64,000 bases of DNA. Origin: Capra hircus (Eukaryota; Chordata; Mammalia; Artiodactyla; Bovidae). This document shows positions 42,810-54,799 of this stretch, in pieces. Under the pieces are notes generated by a model. That model saw nothing but the letters and a program-made list of their open reading frames with translations. It was not told the DNA's origin and did no database searches. Each line of letters starts with the position of its first letter. Position 1 is the first letter of the stretch. The position numbers and the translations under genes are program-made. The stretch lies in NCBI RefSeq assembly GCF_001704415.2, contig NC_030831.1, positions 43,942,134 through 44,006,133 of the forward strand. Direction: 5' to 3'.

Positions 42810-43013
42810 TGGCTTCCCTGGTGGCTCAGAGGTGAAAGCATCTGCCTGCAATGCAGGAGACCTGGGTTCGATCCCTGGGTTGGGAAGATCCCCTGGAGAA
42901 GGAAATGGCAACCTACTCCAGTATTCTTGCCTGGGAAATCCCATGGATGGAGGAGCCTGGTGGGCTACAGTCCATGGGGTTGCAAAGAGTCAGACACGAC
43001 TGAGCGACTTCAA
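42810..43013 (+). mobile_element. Bov-tA type SINE, full length, plus strand
   Basis: GGCTTCCCTGGTGGCTCAGAGG through GGAGACCTGGGTTCGATCC (B-box-like) to GAGTCAGACACGACTGAGCG. It is flanked by TTTAGTTAC and ATTAGTTAT, a probable target duplication. Close to consensus by eye, so young. Confidence 0.95.
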
Positions 43014-43145
43014 TTAGTTATATCATCTAATTATGTTTATAACATCTTAAAAGGGAAGATTTACATAGAACCCCTAACTTTTAATCTACTCCAACCTCTT
43101 TGCATCATTACCCTCTTCGATATTCCCCTAGTCTCAGTCTTAAGC

Positions 43146-43332
43146 TTCCCTTGTGGCTCAGCTGGTAAAAAATTTGCTTGCAATATGGAAGACCTGGGTT
43201 CGATCCCTGGGTTGGGAAGATACCCTGGAGAAGGGAAAGGCTACCCACTCCAGTATTCTGTCTTGGAGAATTCCATGAGCTGTATAGTCCATGGGTTCCC
43301 AAAGAGTCGGACATGACTGAGTGACTTTCACT
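43146..43332 (+). mobile_element. Bov-tA type SINE, plus strand
   Basis: GCTTCCCTTGTGGCTCAGCTGG to GAGTCGGACATGACTGAGTGAC with a TTTCACTTT tail. It is immediately followed by another copy in the same orientation. Confidence 0.94.
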
Positions 43333-43334
43333 TT

Positions 43335-43541
43335 GGGCTTTCCTAGTAGCTCAGACAGTAAAGCATCTGCCTGCAATGCAGGAGACCTGGCTTTGATCCC
43401 TGGGTCGGAAAGATCTTCTGGAGAAGGAAATGGCAACCCACTCCAGTATTCTTGCCTGGAGAATTCCAAGGACAGAGGAGCCTGGCAGGCTATAGTCCCT
43501 GGGGTCACAAAGAGTCGGTCACGACTGAGCGACTAACACAT
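43335..43541 (+). mobile_element. Bov-tA type SINE, plus strand
   Basis: GGGCTTTCCTAGTAGCTCAGACAG to GTCACGACTGAGCGACTAACAC. It begins a few bases after the preceding SINE tail, so the two form a tandem pair. Confidence 0.94.
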
Positions 43542-44792
43542 AAACAGTCCCAGTCTGCTGCCTGGAGACTACGTGGAGACGTCTAACCACTGATATTGCC
43601 TATCAAAAAAAATTTGTGTAGCTGGATTGGTTGCTAACTCTGGATGCTTCTAATGTTCTAATATTCTGGGTGCCAGAATTGTGTCAGGCCTGAAAAGTTG
43701 CACCAGAAGAAGCCTGCTCCCCCAATCCTGTGCAAGATTTCTTCGCTTAAGTCCCAAAACAGCTCTTCTTCTGCCTGAATCTCACAGATTGTATCTTGAA
43801 CAGATCCCACTATCCTTGTCTCCACTGTCTCTTCATGGAAAACAAAGCTTAAAAATCTGATAGAGAATAGACATTTTATTTCCTCTTAGTTTTGCTTTTT
43901 CTTCACCCTTCTACTATACTCTGCCAATTTTTTAAACATAACATACCCCATGCATATTAAGGGAAACAGATACTTGAGAACAGAACTGCTTTGGGAGAAA
44001 AGTATATTGTTACACTAATAGTAGAAAAGCCCCAAATATTTTGTTATAAACATGTATATCATAGATACAAATATACATACACAATTATACTCAAGAAAGG
44101 TGATTTAATTATTTTTTTCTTTAACTGGTGTAATCTCCCTCACAAGCCCCTTCCTTCAATCCTCACTCCGCTTAACCAGTCATCAGGAAAGCTTGAATTT
44201 GTTCATTAATGATATTCAAATTATCCCTGGATTAAATGGTTTATTTGTTAAAATATTCAATGAATTCAAAATTCCTTTCTTTCTCATAGCTTATTTATTG
44301 TTTAATATTTTTCTTTTTGTTTGATCAATGTTCAACCTTTTGGATTCTTCTGCTTTCTCTATTTTTCAATATGGCAACTGGATATATGAGAAAGTCAGGC
44401 ACCATTTTTTCCCGCCCCGGGCAAGATGAAACCACAGGTCTGGGTGTTTCCTGAATCATTTATGATATTTGTGTTGCACCTGGTCTAGCCCTGTTCCTAT
44501 GGAGATGACAAGGTACAATTAATTGATTTGGTCTTTAGAGATGTTATACTTGGTTCAGCAAACACAACCATTCAATGGTAATCACTTATCAATTTATTTG
44601 TTAAGGATGTTTTCTCTGAATATAGAATTCTGATTGACAGGTAAAGTTATCTCAGATATCATTTAATTGTCTTTTCATTGTCTTTCATTCATTTATTTTA
44701 TTCTTCCTTTTTTCTCTCCTTTCTTTCTTTCCTCTCCTTCTCTTTCTTTCTGCCTACACCACCTTGCCCAAGATATCTTTATACTTTTATAA
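43542..44792. other. Unassigned DNA
   Basis: No gene or named repeat. A pyrimidine-rich patch lies at 44696-44755. Confidence 0.5.
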
Positions 44793-44804
44793 AGATCCCC
44801 ATGC

Positions 44805-45078
44805 TGCTGCTGCTGCTAAGTCACTTCAGTCGTGTCCGACTCTGTACGACCCCATGATGGCAGCCCACCAGGCTCCCTCGTCCCTGGGATTCTCCAGGCA
44901 AGAACACTGGAGTGGGTTGCCATTTCCTTCTCCAATGCATGAAAGTGAAAAGTAAAAGTGAAGTCGCTCAGTCATGTCTAACTCCTAGCAACCCCATGGA
45001 CTGCAGCCTACCAGGCTCCTCCATCCGTGGGATTTTCCAGGCAAGAGTACTGGAGTGGGGTGCCATTGCCTTCTCCGA
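44805..45078 (-). mobile_element. BOV-A2 SINE, minus strand, with TSD
   Basis: A GCTGCTGCTGCTGC head (reversed CAG tail), two BOV-A units in reverse, and the linker GCATGAAAGTGAAAAGTAAAAGTG. AAAGATCCCCAT (44793-44804) and AAAGATTCCCAT (45079-45090) flank it with one mismatch. Confidence 0.95.
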
Positions 45079-45090
45079 AAGATTCCCATA

Positions 45091-45684
45091 TTATCTTTAA
45101 AATGAAAAGTCAGGACTGGGAAGTACATTTGGAAAGAGAAAATAGTTCAAATGGAAATAGTTGGTGCGGCATAGGTAGCGAGAGTAAACTTGAGGTGGCA
45201 ATTTCATTTTGCACCATTCCATTAGAGTTTATGAATTCCAATTCAACCTTAGCTCCAAACTGTGAACTCATTTGCCTGCAATAGACTTCTGAATATCATG
45301 ATTATTGGATGAAGAATGAGGAGGCCAAGAATATTCTGACTACAGTCTTATTTTTACTCCCCACACTTCAGAATTTTGATTCTTTAATCTATTTGCAATA
45401 ATCAGTTTTCAATATAGACTTTTCTTATGAAAAGTCAAAGGACTTAAATTACATAATGCATCATTTTTTTCTGGCTGTTTTCAAGATTTTATTTTCTTAT
45501 TTTTGGATCCCAATAACTTGATTATGTTATATCAAGGTATGATGTTCTATATGCTTATCCTGGTTAAATTTGCTGAGCTTCTCCAATCTATATATTTATG
45601 TCAATGCCAAAATCTGGGAAATTTTTGGTCCTTATTTCATCAGGTATTTTTCTGTCTCCTCCTCTCTATTTTATTCTGAAAAAG
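45091..45684. other. Unassigned AT-rich DNA
   Basis: No gene or named repeat recognised. Confidence 0.5.
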
Positions 45685-45894
45685 TAAAAGTGTTAGTTGC
45701 TCAGTTTTGTCTGACTCTTGGCGACCCCATGTACTGTGGCCCGCCAGGCTCCTCTGTCCATGGAATTCTCTAGGCAAGAATACTAGAGTGGGTACCCATT
45801 CCCTTCTCCAGGGAATCTTCCCAACCCAGGAACAGAACTTGAGTGTTCTGCACTGCAGTAGGATTCTTTACCATCTGAGCCACTAGGGAAGTCC
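45685..45894 (-). mobile_element. Bov-tA type SINE, minus strand
   Basis: GTTAGTTGCTCAGTTTTGTCTGACTC through CCCAACCCAGGAACAGAAC to GAGCCACTAGGGAAGTCC, the reverse of the SINE with moderate divergence. Confidence 0.92.
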
Positions 45895-45955
45895 ATCAAT
45901 GCAGAAGACCCGGGTTCCATCCCTGGGTCAGGAAGATGGCCTGGATCCAACATAA
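45895..45955 (+). mobile_element. Internal fragment of a Bov-tA SINE, plus strand
   Basis: ATGCAGAAGACCCGGGTTCCATCCCTGGGTCAGGAAGATGGCC is the middle of the SINE in sense orientation. It abuts an antisense copy, so the pair could fold as a partial hairpin. Confidence 0.75.
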
Positions 45956-46089
45956 CTGAATGATTAATTCATGTTATTCCAAAGTGCCTCTGAATACATG
46001 CATTTTAAATCTTATTATATTGTTTCATGAGCTCTTGAAAATATTTTTCTTTTCTTGAACAGTTTTTTCTCTGTTCCTTATATTAAGAT

Positions 46090-46790
46090 ATTTGAGTTCA
46101 TTCATCACCAGATTAAAAAACTCAGGAAGGAAATCTTTTTCCTTCTTCCCTTCTGAGTTCTTTGGCTGATCTAGTAATTAAACTGACATAAAATAGATTA
46201 GTAGGAGAAAAACAAATTTAATTTTGTGTTTATGAAATTCTGATGGATATGAAATCGAAGAAGTGGCCAAGGCAAGTAGACTTCATATGTTTCAGACAGA
46301 GGAACATTTATTTATGAAGATTTAACAGAACAAAGGGGTTTGGGGCCACAAACTAATAAAGAAGTAACAAAATTTCTTTATATGGCCTTGGTCTTGAAAT
46401 CCCTCTCTGGTGATAAGAATGCTTTCTACTTTCTAGGTATAGGGAGGATGCTATCACATGTGAAATTTATTTCCTCCTTTCAAGGGACAAATAAGGGTCA
46501 GAGTATCCTTGCCAGTTGTTTCTTAAGTAATTCTGATTCAAAATAATCAATGTGCCAAATTGGTAGCCTTCCAGGTGGGCTGTGCTGCTCTCCTTCAGAG
46601 TCCATGTCATTCACGTAAGTGTCAGACATCAGCAAGAGGTCTGGAAGGAATGTACACACAAAATCTGGAGATTGCTCTCTCTGGTTATCCCCTTTCCTGG
46701 ATTTCCAACAGCAATTTCTGTTGACTGTTGCTGCCTTTTATTTTATTCTTTGGTGTTACACACCAGAACAACTGTATTTTCTGAGTTTTA
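46090..46790. mobile_element. Possible old LTR or interspersed repeat
   Basis: AAACTGACATAAAATAGATTAGTAGGAG, AAAAACAAATTTAATTTTGTG and TTTCCTCCTTTCAAGGGACAAATAAGG resemble an old LTR-type repeat found elsewhere in mammals. I cannot name it, and orientation and ends are unclear. Confidence 0.35.
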
Positions 46791-47250
46791 TTTACTTCAT
46801 ATGGTGCAAACTGAGCCTACACTCACTGTAAAAACGATGAAACTATAAAATTTATCCAGTGTGTAGACCCTCGTGCATTATTTGGCTGTTTTTGTAACTC
46901 TTCCATGTTTCAAGTAGGTTTTGTTTTATGTGTGTGTATTTCTTCCAAATTTTATAGTTGTCAACAAGACAGTTGGACCTATAAAATCCATTTATTTATA
47001 TTGGAAAAATATACTGACTTAATGTTAGTATTTCAACTATTCCTTATCATCTTATAATGTCCTCCAATGCTGTTGTTTTTTTAATTACTTTTCCTGTGGT
47101 TATTCTTTCAGTTTAATTAAAATACATATTCTGTATTTAATTTTACACATTACATATTCTGTATTTAAAATACATAACTGTATTTAATTAAAATGCAGTT
47201 TAAATAAAATGCATACATAAAATACATATTTATCCCATCTAGCGGTCTTT
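46791..47250. other. Unassigned AT-rich DNA
   Basis: Several related ATACATATTCTGTATTTAA words repeat near 47125-47230, a small degenerate local repeat. No gene. Confidence 0.5.
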
Positions 47251-47526
47251 GAAGAAGAAGGTAATGGCACCCCACTCTAGTACTCTTGCCTGGAAAATCC
47301 CATGGATGGAGGAGCCTGGAAGGCTGCAGTCCATGGGGTCGCTGAGGGTCAGACTGAGCGACTTCACTTTCACTTTTCACTTTCATGCATCGGAGAAGGA
47401 AATGGCAACCCACTCCAGTGTTCTTGCCTGGAGAATCCCAGGGATGCGGGAACCTGGTGGGCTGCCGTCTATTGGTTTGCACAGAGTCGGAAAGGATTGA
47501 AGTGACTTAGCAGCAGCAGCAGCAGC
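47251..47526 (+). mobile_element. BOV-A2 SINE, plus strand, with TSD
   Basis: GAAGGTAATGGCACCCCACTC, linker TTTCACTTTTCACTTTCATGC, second unit to GAAGTGACTTAGCAGCAGCAG. Flanks GTCTTTGAA at about 47244 and 47528 are the likely target duplication. Confidence 0.94.
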
Positions 47527-47539
47527 AGTCTTTGAAAGT

Positions 47540-48331
47540 TTGGATTCAGATTCTTTGACTTGAGCTTTTTGCACTGACCTTTTTTTTTTGTTTGTTTTAT
47601 TAACATGATATGTGCTTTTATTCTCATTTTCAATTTTTTCCCCTAAAATATTTGGATAGTTGCCATGCTCTTGCTTTACTTTTTCATAATTTGTTTGGGT
47701 AATCCAATCTAATATTATTTATTCTAATAGAAGATAATTTCCTTAACTTTAGGAAATCTTTGTATTATGTCCCAAGGTTTAGATTGAGGACTGGAATAAT
47801 TTTGTTCACTCTAAACTTTTAAACCTGAGAATTAAAAAAAAAAAAAAAGAGAGAAATGAGAGGTACATTCCACTAGGGCAATGTGCAGCCTTTGTCATAG
47901 AGCCTGGCTCACTCGCTTGCTCTTTTTTTTTTTTTTGGGTCTCTTCTCAAGTTCGTCAATGTTTTTACTGGGATTCATCCAATGAGGTGTAGAGTAAGAA
48001 GAATACCATCTAATGGGATGGGACAATCAGATTTTGTAGATTATTCCACAACTTTACTGTAAAACACTGAAAAATGGAGAGTCCTAAAAGATTTTACTGC
48101 TTCTGATGAGATCACAGGAGTATAAGTGAAACAATTCTACTCAAAAGGAGTTTCCATTTTCTTTCCACTGACTGTGTAAACACATCCATTCTACTTAATT
48201 TCAATTTGGGAATTATTCATGAGCAGTCTCAGGATTTTCTTGATTTCTTCAGTACTTTTTCATGGGGATAGAGGGAGTAGGTATAAGATGCATAGTTGTC
48301 TAAGCTGCATCTGAATTTTCACTTTATTTCC
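47540..48331. other. Unassigned DNA with A- and T-runs
   Basis: Homopolymer runs lie at 47580-47589 (T), 47834-47848 (A) and 47922-47937 (T). No gene or clear element between them. Confidence 0.5.
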
Positions 48332-48346
48332 TAGGCTGACACTTTA

Positions 48347-48583
48347 TTTTTTTAAATTTTTATTTTTGCTTTATTTTACTTTACAATACTGTATTGGTTT
48401 TGCCATACATTGACATGAATCCACCACGGGTGTACATGCATTCCCAAACATGAACCCCCTCCCACCTCCCTCCCCATAACATCTCTCTGGGTCATCCCCG
48501 TGCACCAGCCCCAAGCATGCTGGATCCTGCATTGGACATAGACTGGTGATTCAATTCTTACATGATAGTATACATGTTTCAAT
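48347..48583 (-). mobile_element. Ruminant L1 3' end, 5'-truncated, minus strand, with 15-bp TSD
   Basis: TTTACAATACTGTATTGGTTTTGCC, ATTGACATGAATCCACCACGG, CCCTCCCACCTCCCTCCCC and CACCAGCCCCAAGCATGC are the reverse of the ruminant L1 3' UTR. TAGGCTGACACTTTA occurs exactly at 48332-48346 and 48584-48598, so this is a classical, fairly recent 5'-truncated insertion. Confidence 0.95.
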
Positions 48584-48598
48584 TAGGCTGACACTTTA

Positions 48599-49365
48599 AA
48601 AAGTGAGTTGTATGAGGTATGTTATTTGGTTATGTAGGGAAATATAACTTGCCACCACAGAGGGAGTCTTTTTGGCTTGAGAAATATTTTGGATTGATTG
48701 TTTCTAAGAAACAGCACACTCGGGAGGTCTTTGTATTACCTCCTCCTTAACTGCCTAAAATAATTTAGATACAGGATCTGTTCCAGGAAGAGCACTATGG
48801 GATAGGGGTAGTAGGGGGAACTCAGCAGGGCTTGGAGACCAAAGTGCATTCTGTATTCCACTGTCTCTGCATGGCATAGCAAACATTTGTTTACCAAACA
48901 TTTGTTTTTCATCTCCATGTAAATTTCCTTTCTCTTCTTTGAAGTCTCAAACCCCTACCTCCTCCTCCTCAGGTAGCACATAGCCTCAATTGCCAAACTT
49001 GTCTTTGGGATTCATATTCTTATGGAGCTCATACATATGTAACTAAATTTTTTTTCCCCCCATTTAATCTGACTCATGTCAGTCTAACCTAGAAAGTCTA
49101 GAGGGAAAGTTTTTTCCACTCCCACAGTTGCTTTTGACAATTTTTTTTCCTGATTTAAATTTTTGTTATTTTGGTTGTCAATCTGATAAGATATTGAAGG
49201 TAAGGGAAGAGGAAATTGTGGGTTTTCTATCTGCTTTCTTACCCATAAGCATTTTACCATGATATATTAACTTTACTTTCTATCTTGAGATTTTATTCTC
49301 TTCTTGAGTAAAATCCTCCAATGTTTTATCTAAGGGATTCTAATATGCATGTTTAATTTTATCAC
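48599..49365. other. Unassigned DNA
   Basis: No gene or named repeat recognised. Confidence 0.5.
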
Positions 49366-49532
49366 TGTGTGTGCTCAGTTGCTTAGTCGTGTCCAGCTCT
49401 TTGCCAGCCCATGGGCTGTAGCCATCCAGGCTCCTCTGTCCTTGGAATTTTCCAGGCAAGCATACTGGAATGAGTTGCCATTTCCTCCTCCAGGAGATCT
49501 TCCTGACCCGGGGATCAAACATGTTATTTGCA
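49366..49532 (-). mobile_element. Bov-tA type SINE, minus strand
   Basis: GTGTGTGCTCAGTTGCTTAGTCGTGTCC to GACCCGGGGATCAAACATG, the reverse of the SINE; its tRNA-like head is lost. Confidence 0.9.
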
Positions 49533-49580
49533 TGAGTATTGTTGATTCACAACTACTATTAAGTGACACCTAATGAAAGA

Positions 49581-50146
49581 TGGTGACTACAGCCATGAAA
49601 TTAAAAGACGCTTACTCCTTGGAAGAAAAGTTATGACCAACTTAGATAGCATATTCAAATGCAGAGATATTACTTTGCTGACTAAGATCCATCCAGTCAA
49701 GGCTATGGTTTTTCCAGTAGTCATGTATGGATGTGAGAGTTGGACTGTGAAGAAGGCTGAGTGCCGAAGAATGGATGCTTTTGAACTGTGGTGTTGGAGA
49801 AGACTCTTGAGAGTCCCTTGGACTGCAAGGAGATCCAACCAGTCCATTCTGAAGGAGATCAGCCCTGGGATTTCTTTGGAAGGAATGATGCTAAAGCTGA
49901 AACTCCAGTACTTGGGCCACCTCATGCGAAGAGTTGACTCATTGGAAAAGACTGATGCTGGGAGGGATTGGGGGCAGGAGGAGAAGGGGACAACCGAGGA
50001 TGAGGTGGCTGGATGGCATCTCTGACTCGACGGACGTGAGTCTGAGTGAACTCTAGGAGTTGGTGATGGACAGAGAGGCCTGGCGTGCTGCGATTCATGG
50101 GGTCGCAAAGAGTCGGACACGACTGAGCAACTGAACTGAACTGAAT
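49581..50146 (+). mobile_element. BovB 3' end, 5'-truncated, plus strand, with 12-bp TSD
   Basis: TGGTGACTACAGCCATGAAATT to the CTGAACTGAACTGAA tail. AATGAAAGATGG occurs at 49572-49583 and 50144-50155; the last bases overlap the element start. The RT C-terminal region stays open for 150 codons (49573-50025, TVKKAECRR and LLRVPWTARRSNQ words). Confidence 0.95.
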
Positions 50147-50155
50147 GAAAGATGG

Positions 50156-50479
50156 CCAATTAAATACCATAAATAAAACTTTTAAAGAAAGCCTCATTCT
50201 CTTTCCATGTATTAATACAAACCTAGACTATGTGCACTAAACCAACTAATGGCCATGTTTATCTGGATAGTAGAGGAAGACAATTAGGAAAAAAGCAGAT
50301 TTGACATATATTAAAAAAAAGAACAGGGGATATACTGAAGATACAGATACAAAGAAAGAATTCTGAAAAGATTTGGGTCTCTGCATGGCCCTGTTAGGTT
50401 TTCAGTTGGTTCCATGAGTTAATAAATGAGCTCTGCACATAAGCTATTTATATTTAAGTTTCCTTTATTTGCAACGAGT
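50156..50479. other. Unassigned AT-rich stretch
   Basis: No gene or named repeat recognised. Confidence 0.5.
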
Positions 50480-50950
50480 GACTACCTTTGACTACTCTGA
50501 TGATATACCTACAAACTTCCAATGTTTTCGCACTATATTATCATTCTGTTTGTCATAGTTTGATAATGAGTCTATTAAGAATATGTCCTCCTTTTCCAAT
50601 TCGGATTTCTTTTATTTTTATTTTTTCTCTGATTGCTGTGACTAGGACTTCCAGAACTACACTGAGTAAAAGTAACAAGAGTGTGCATTCCTATGTTGTT
50701 CCTGATCTTAGAAGAAACGCATTTGAATTTTCACCGTTGAGCATGATGTTAGCTGTGGGTTTGTCATACACGGCCTTTTTATTATGTTGCTATATATTCC
50801 TTCTATGCCCACTTTCTAAAAAGTTTATTTTTTTATCATAAATATATGTTGAATTTTATTGAAAGCTTTTTCTATATCTATTGAGATGATCACGTGGTTT
50901 TTACTGTTCAGTTTGTAAATGTGTATCACATTGATTGATTTGTGGGTATT
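50480..50950 (-). mobile_element. L1 inverted 5' piece, minus strand
   Basis: Reverse ORF2 words: GACTAGGACTTCCAGAACTACACTG, GTTCCTGATCTTAGAAG, GTTAGCTGTGGGTTTGTCATAC, GAGATGATCACGTGG and TATCACATTGATTGATTTG. It turns abruptly into sense L1 at 50951, with the 5'-most part of this piece at the junction, as expected after twin priming. Confidence 0.88.
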
Positions 50951-51840
50951 GCAAATGATGCTACTGGCAAGGAACTAATTTCCAAAATAACAAGCAATTC
51001 ATACAACTTAATATCGAAAAACAAACAACCCAACCAAAAAATAGGCAGAACACCCAAGTAGACATTTTTCCAAAAGAAGATATACAGATGGCCATCAGGC
51101 ACATGAAAAGATGCACAATATTGTGAATTATTAGAAAAATGCACATCAAAACTACAATAGAGTATCACCTCACACCATTTTTAATGGTCACCATTAAAAA
51201 CTCTATAAATAATAAATACTAGAGAACTTGTGTAGAAATGGGAACCCTCCTGCACTGTTGGTGGGAATGTGAATTGATCCAGCTATTATGGAAAAAGAAT
51301 ATGGAGAGTCCTTCCTTTAAAAAATTAAAAAATAGAGTCTCCATATGATCCAGCAATTTGACTCCTGGGCATATATCTGGAGAAAAACATGGTTCAAAAG
51401 GATATAAGATGGAAAATTTTTCAGTCATAAAAGAATGAAATAATGGATTTGCAGCGACCTAGAGATTATTAAGTGAAGCAAATCAGACAAAGGCAAATAT
51501 CATCTGATATCACATGTATATGGAAACTGAAAAAGTGACACCAATCAACTTATTTACAAAACAGAAATAGACTCATGCACATAGAAAACAAACATACAGC
51601 TGCCAAAGCAAAAAGGGGATGGGGGAGAGAGAAATTAGGATTTGGGAATCAACATATACATGGTACTATATAAAAAGAGATAAATAAACAGGACCTGTTG
51701 TGTAGACAGGAATATATATTCAGTATCTTGTAATAACCTACAATGAAAAAATCTGAAAAAGAATCTGAATCACCTTGCTGCACACCTGAAACTAATACAC
51801 TGTTAATTAACTTCAATAAGAGTGGTTTGAAAATAAAAAT
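50951..51840 (+). mobile_element. L1 3' part with 3' UTR, plus strand
   Basis: GCAAATGATGCTACTGGCAAGG, GTAGACATTTTTCCAAAAGAAGATATACAGATGG, ACCCTCCTGCACTGTTGGTGGGAATG, then the ruminant-type L1 3' UTR with CACCTTGCTGCACACCTGAAACTAATAC and an A-rich end. Together with the minus-strand piece this is one 1.36-kb insertion. Confidence 0.9.
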
Positions 51841-52054
51841 CTAAGACAAAAGCAAAATGAAATAACAATAAATAATAGGTCTTTGCTTCATTCATCTGAA
51901 TTTATCCAGAACTTAACACATTAAGTTGAATTTCCGAAATAGTCTCTTGCCTTTACAATTGTTACTGTTTTTCTCAGTATTCATGAGAAACTGTATTCAT
52001 GCAGTTTAGTTCAGTTCAAAATATATTTTGATTATATATGTGCTTAGTCTGCCA

Positions 52055-52497
52055 TATGGGTGGTGTCATCTGCTTATCTGAAGTTATTGATATTTCTCTC
52101 AGCAATCTTGATTCCAGTTTGTGCTTCATCCAGCCTGGCATTTTGAATGATGGACTCTGCATGCAAGTTAAATAAACTGGTTAACAATATACAACCTTGA
52201 TGTACTCCTTTCCCAGTTTGGAACCAGTCTGTTGTTCCATGTCTGGTTCTAACTGTTGCTTCTTGACCTGCGTACAGTTCTCTCAGGAGGAAGGAAAGGT
52301 GGTCTGGTATTTCCATCACTTTAAGAATTTTCCAGAGTTTGTTGTGACCCACACATTCAAAGGCTTTAGCATAGTCAATGAAGCAGAAGTAGATGTTTTC
52401 CTGGAATTCTTTTGCTTTTTCTATGATCCAACAGATGTTGGCAATTTGATCTCTGGTTCCTCTGCCTTTTCTAAATCCAGCTTGTACATTTGGTGAT
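52055..52497 (-). mobile_element. BovB RT fragment, both ends missing, minus strand
   Basis: The minus strand carries GCILLTSLFNLHAE-type and MGHNKLWKILK words of the RT palm (frame 52074-52352). It lacks the whole region after YADD and the 3' tail, although a TTTAGTTCAGTTCA word at 52002-52015 resembles the reversed BovB tail. An internal deletion between the two is therefore possible. Confidence 0.9.
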
Positions 52498-52734
52498 CTA
52501 TAATAAGACAGTGAAGTTATCTTGTTAGTTCATCATATGGATTTTTTCAACTAAGGGAGAATGAAGCAGGAAAAAGAAACTAGCTCTCTGAGATGAAAAA
52601 CGGCATGAGAATGAGACATAATTGTATTAAAGGTAAATTTCCTTACGTTCAGAGTTTCCCCCTAGGAAGTATTATGTCAACAGTGATATTTTCTGTCAAA
52701 AGGCCTTAGAAGAGCACATTCCAGCACATTGGAA

Positions 52735-52975
52735 GCTCACCATCCAGTAATAATAGCCACTATTTGGTGAGTGCACAGAGTGTGCCTGTCTTTGTTATTG
52801 ATCCAAGGACAGATTTACAGTTAATGAGAGATAACTCTCACTAACTCTATAAGGAAGGCACTATGATTACCCTCATCTCTTTGATGATGAAGCTGAGTCA
52901 CAAAAGTGTTAGATAGCTTAACTCAGGTTTCTATACTCAGAAGAATACGGAGCTGGAATTTGAGTTTAGAAAGTC
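52735..52975 (+). mobile_element. MIR, plus strand, nearly complete
   Basis: AATAATAGCCACTATTTGGTGAGTGC, CACTAACTCTATAAGGAAGGCACTATGATTACCC, GATGATGAAGCTGAGTCACAAAAG and GGAGCTGGAATTTGAG are the MIR blocks in order, including the conserved core. Confidence 0.85.
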
Positions 52976-54070
52976 AAAGACTGTTAAGAAATTCTCTGAT
53001 TTAGTTAATCTTAGTAATTCTGGCAAATACATTCATACAATCACCATCCAAAGGGGGAAAAACTTAGCTAAGTTAAACACTTACGAATGAAGAGGAAGGG
53101 GTTTCATACAGTAAGATGTTTAAAACTGGAAAATATTGAAGACATACTCAGATATGAATGGAAGAAAAGATGAATTTTTGAATGAGGCCTGAAAATGAAA
53201 GTAAGTCATTAGATATGAAGGGATCAAGAACACAAAGTACAATTCCATTCATTTGAACCACTAATCTTCCACTTGAAATGTTTTCTCCCCATCTCTCTAC
53301 TTTTCAAAATTTGATTCATTTGTCAAGGTCCAATTTGAGAATGTGGATACAAACCCCACAATCAATTTGCTGGTGATGGTAACCAAGTCAAAGAGCATAG
53401 GTGTTCCCAGTTACAGAAAGATTTGTGGTTAGGTGTAGAGGAGCAGACACTCTCAACTGATGAGCCAACATCACTGCTTCCTGGCAAATAGAGTCCCACT
53501 TTTGTCTAGGGATATAAGATACACAGTACTAGTTGAGACAGCTTACTTTCCCAGATGCCTTAGTGTTAAGGATGGTCATGTGGCAAAGTTATAGCCATAA
53601 GATATAAGAAAGCATCTACTTCTTGTTCTGGACATATTTTTTGCTTTTTTATTGGGGCAGAGAGAAAAAGACACTTGGACCTGACATTACTATTTTCCCC
53701 TTTTCTTGTCCTTAAGACAGTTGCTATACCCAGAGATGCAGCAGCCATATTTTGACAGTTAGGTAAGAAGAAGTTCCCAATATATTAACAGTTGCAAAAA
53801 TAAAACAAAAATCTTGCATTGTTGATGGAACTGTTGAACATCTGAATTAATTCCAGCAATTTTCCAGGCTTATTTGTAAGGGAGATATACTACTGCCCTT
53901 GTACAGCTATTTGGGCCTTATTTAGTATTAGTATTAACTGAGGCATTTCCAGCTTTATTTTCAGAGGTCTTAAAATGAGTCTGAGGAAAAGTCTGGGGCT
54001 GCAGAAAGTTGTACAAAGAATGCTATGAGGAATAGGTGAAGTGTATAATTGTGGGGCCCTGAGAATCATA
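52976..54070. other. Unassigned DNA
   Basis: No gene. 53560-53750 weakly resembles a decayed old repeat (TGCAGCAGCCATATTTTG), but I cannot name it. Confidence 0.45.
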
Positions 54071-54789
54071 ACTAAAGAGCCTCTTGATGAAAGTAAAAGA
54101 GGAGAATGAAAAAGTTGGCTTAAAGCTCAACATTCAGAAAACAAAGATCATGACATCCGGTCCCATCACTTCATGGCAAATAGATGGGGAAACAGTGGCT
54201 GACTTTAATTTTCTGGGCTCCAAAATCACAGCAGATGGTGATTGCAGCAATGAAATTAAAAGACACTCCTTAGAAGCAAGTTATGACCAACCTAGACAGC
54301 ACATTGAAAAGCAGAGACATTACTTTGTCAACAAAGGTCTGTCTAGTCAAGGTTATGGTTTTTCCAGTGGTCATGTATGGGTGTGAGAGTTGGACTATAA
54401 AGAAAGCTAAGCACTGAAGAATTGATGCTTTTGAACTGTGGTGTTGGAGAAGATTCTTGAGAGTCCCTTGGACTGCAAGGATATACAACCAGTCCATCCT
54501 AGAGGAGATCAGTCCTGAGTGTTCATTGGAAGGACAGATATTGAAGCTGAAACTCCAATACTTTGGCCACCTGATGCGAAGAGCTGACTCATTGGAAAAG
54601 ACCCTGATGCTGGGAAAGATTGAGGTCAAGAGGAGAAGGGGACGACAGAGGATGAGATGATTTGATGGTATCACCAACTCAATGAAGATGAGTCTGAGTA
54701 AACTCCGGGAGTTGGTGATGGATAGGGAGGCCTGGAGTGCTGTGGTTCATGCGGTCGCAAAGAGTTGGACACGACTGAATGACTGAATT
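54071..54789 (+). mobile_element. BovB 3' part, 5'-truncated, plus strand, with 10-bp TSD
   Basis: Starts at AAGAGCCTCTTGATGAAAG, has the KTKIMTSGPITSW coding word (frame 54084-54386) and the LLRVPWTAR-like region, and ends GACACGACTGAATGACTGAATT. GAGAATCATA flanks it at 54061-54070 and 54790-54799. Frames are broken, and it is more diverged than the 49.6-kb copy. Confidence 0.95.
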
Positions 54790-54799
54790 GAGAATCATA

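Noticed and set aside
42830..42870. tRNA-like A/B box in Bov-tA SINEs (GGTTCGATCC) considered as tRNA genes
   Set aside because: The box is the tRNA-derived head of the SINE, and no complete cloverleaf or mature tRNA end is present.
42600..43316. A 238-codon plus-strand frame
   Set aside because: It runs through two Bov-tA SINEs and AT-rich spacer. The encoded words are SINE translations seen at many other sites.
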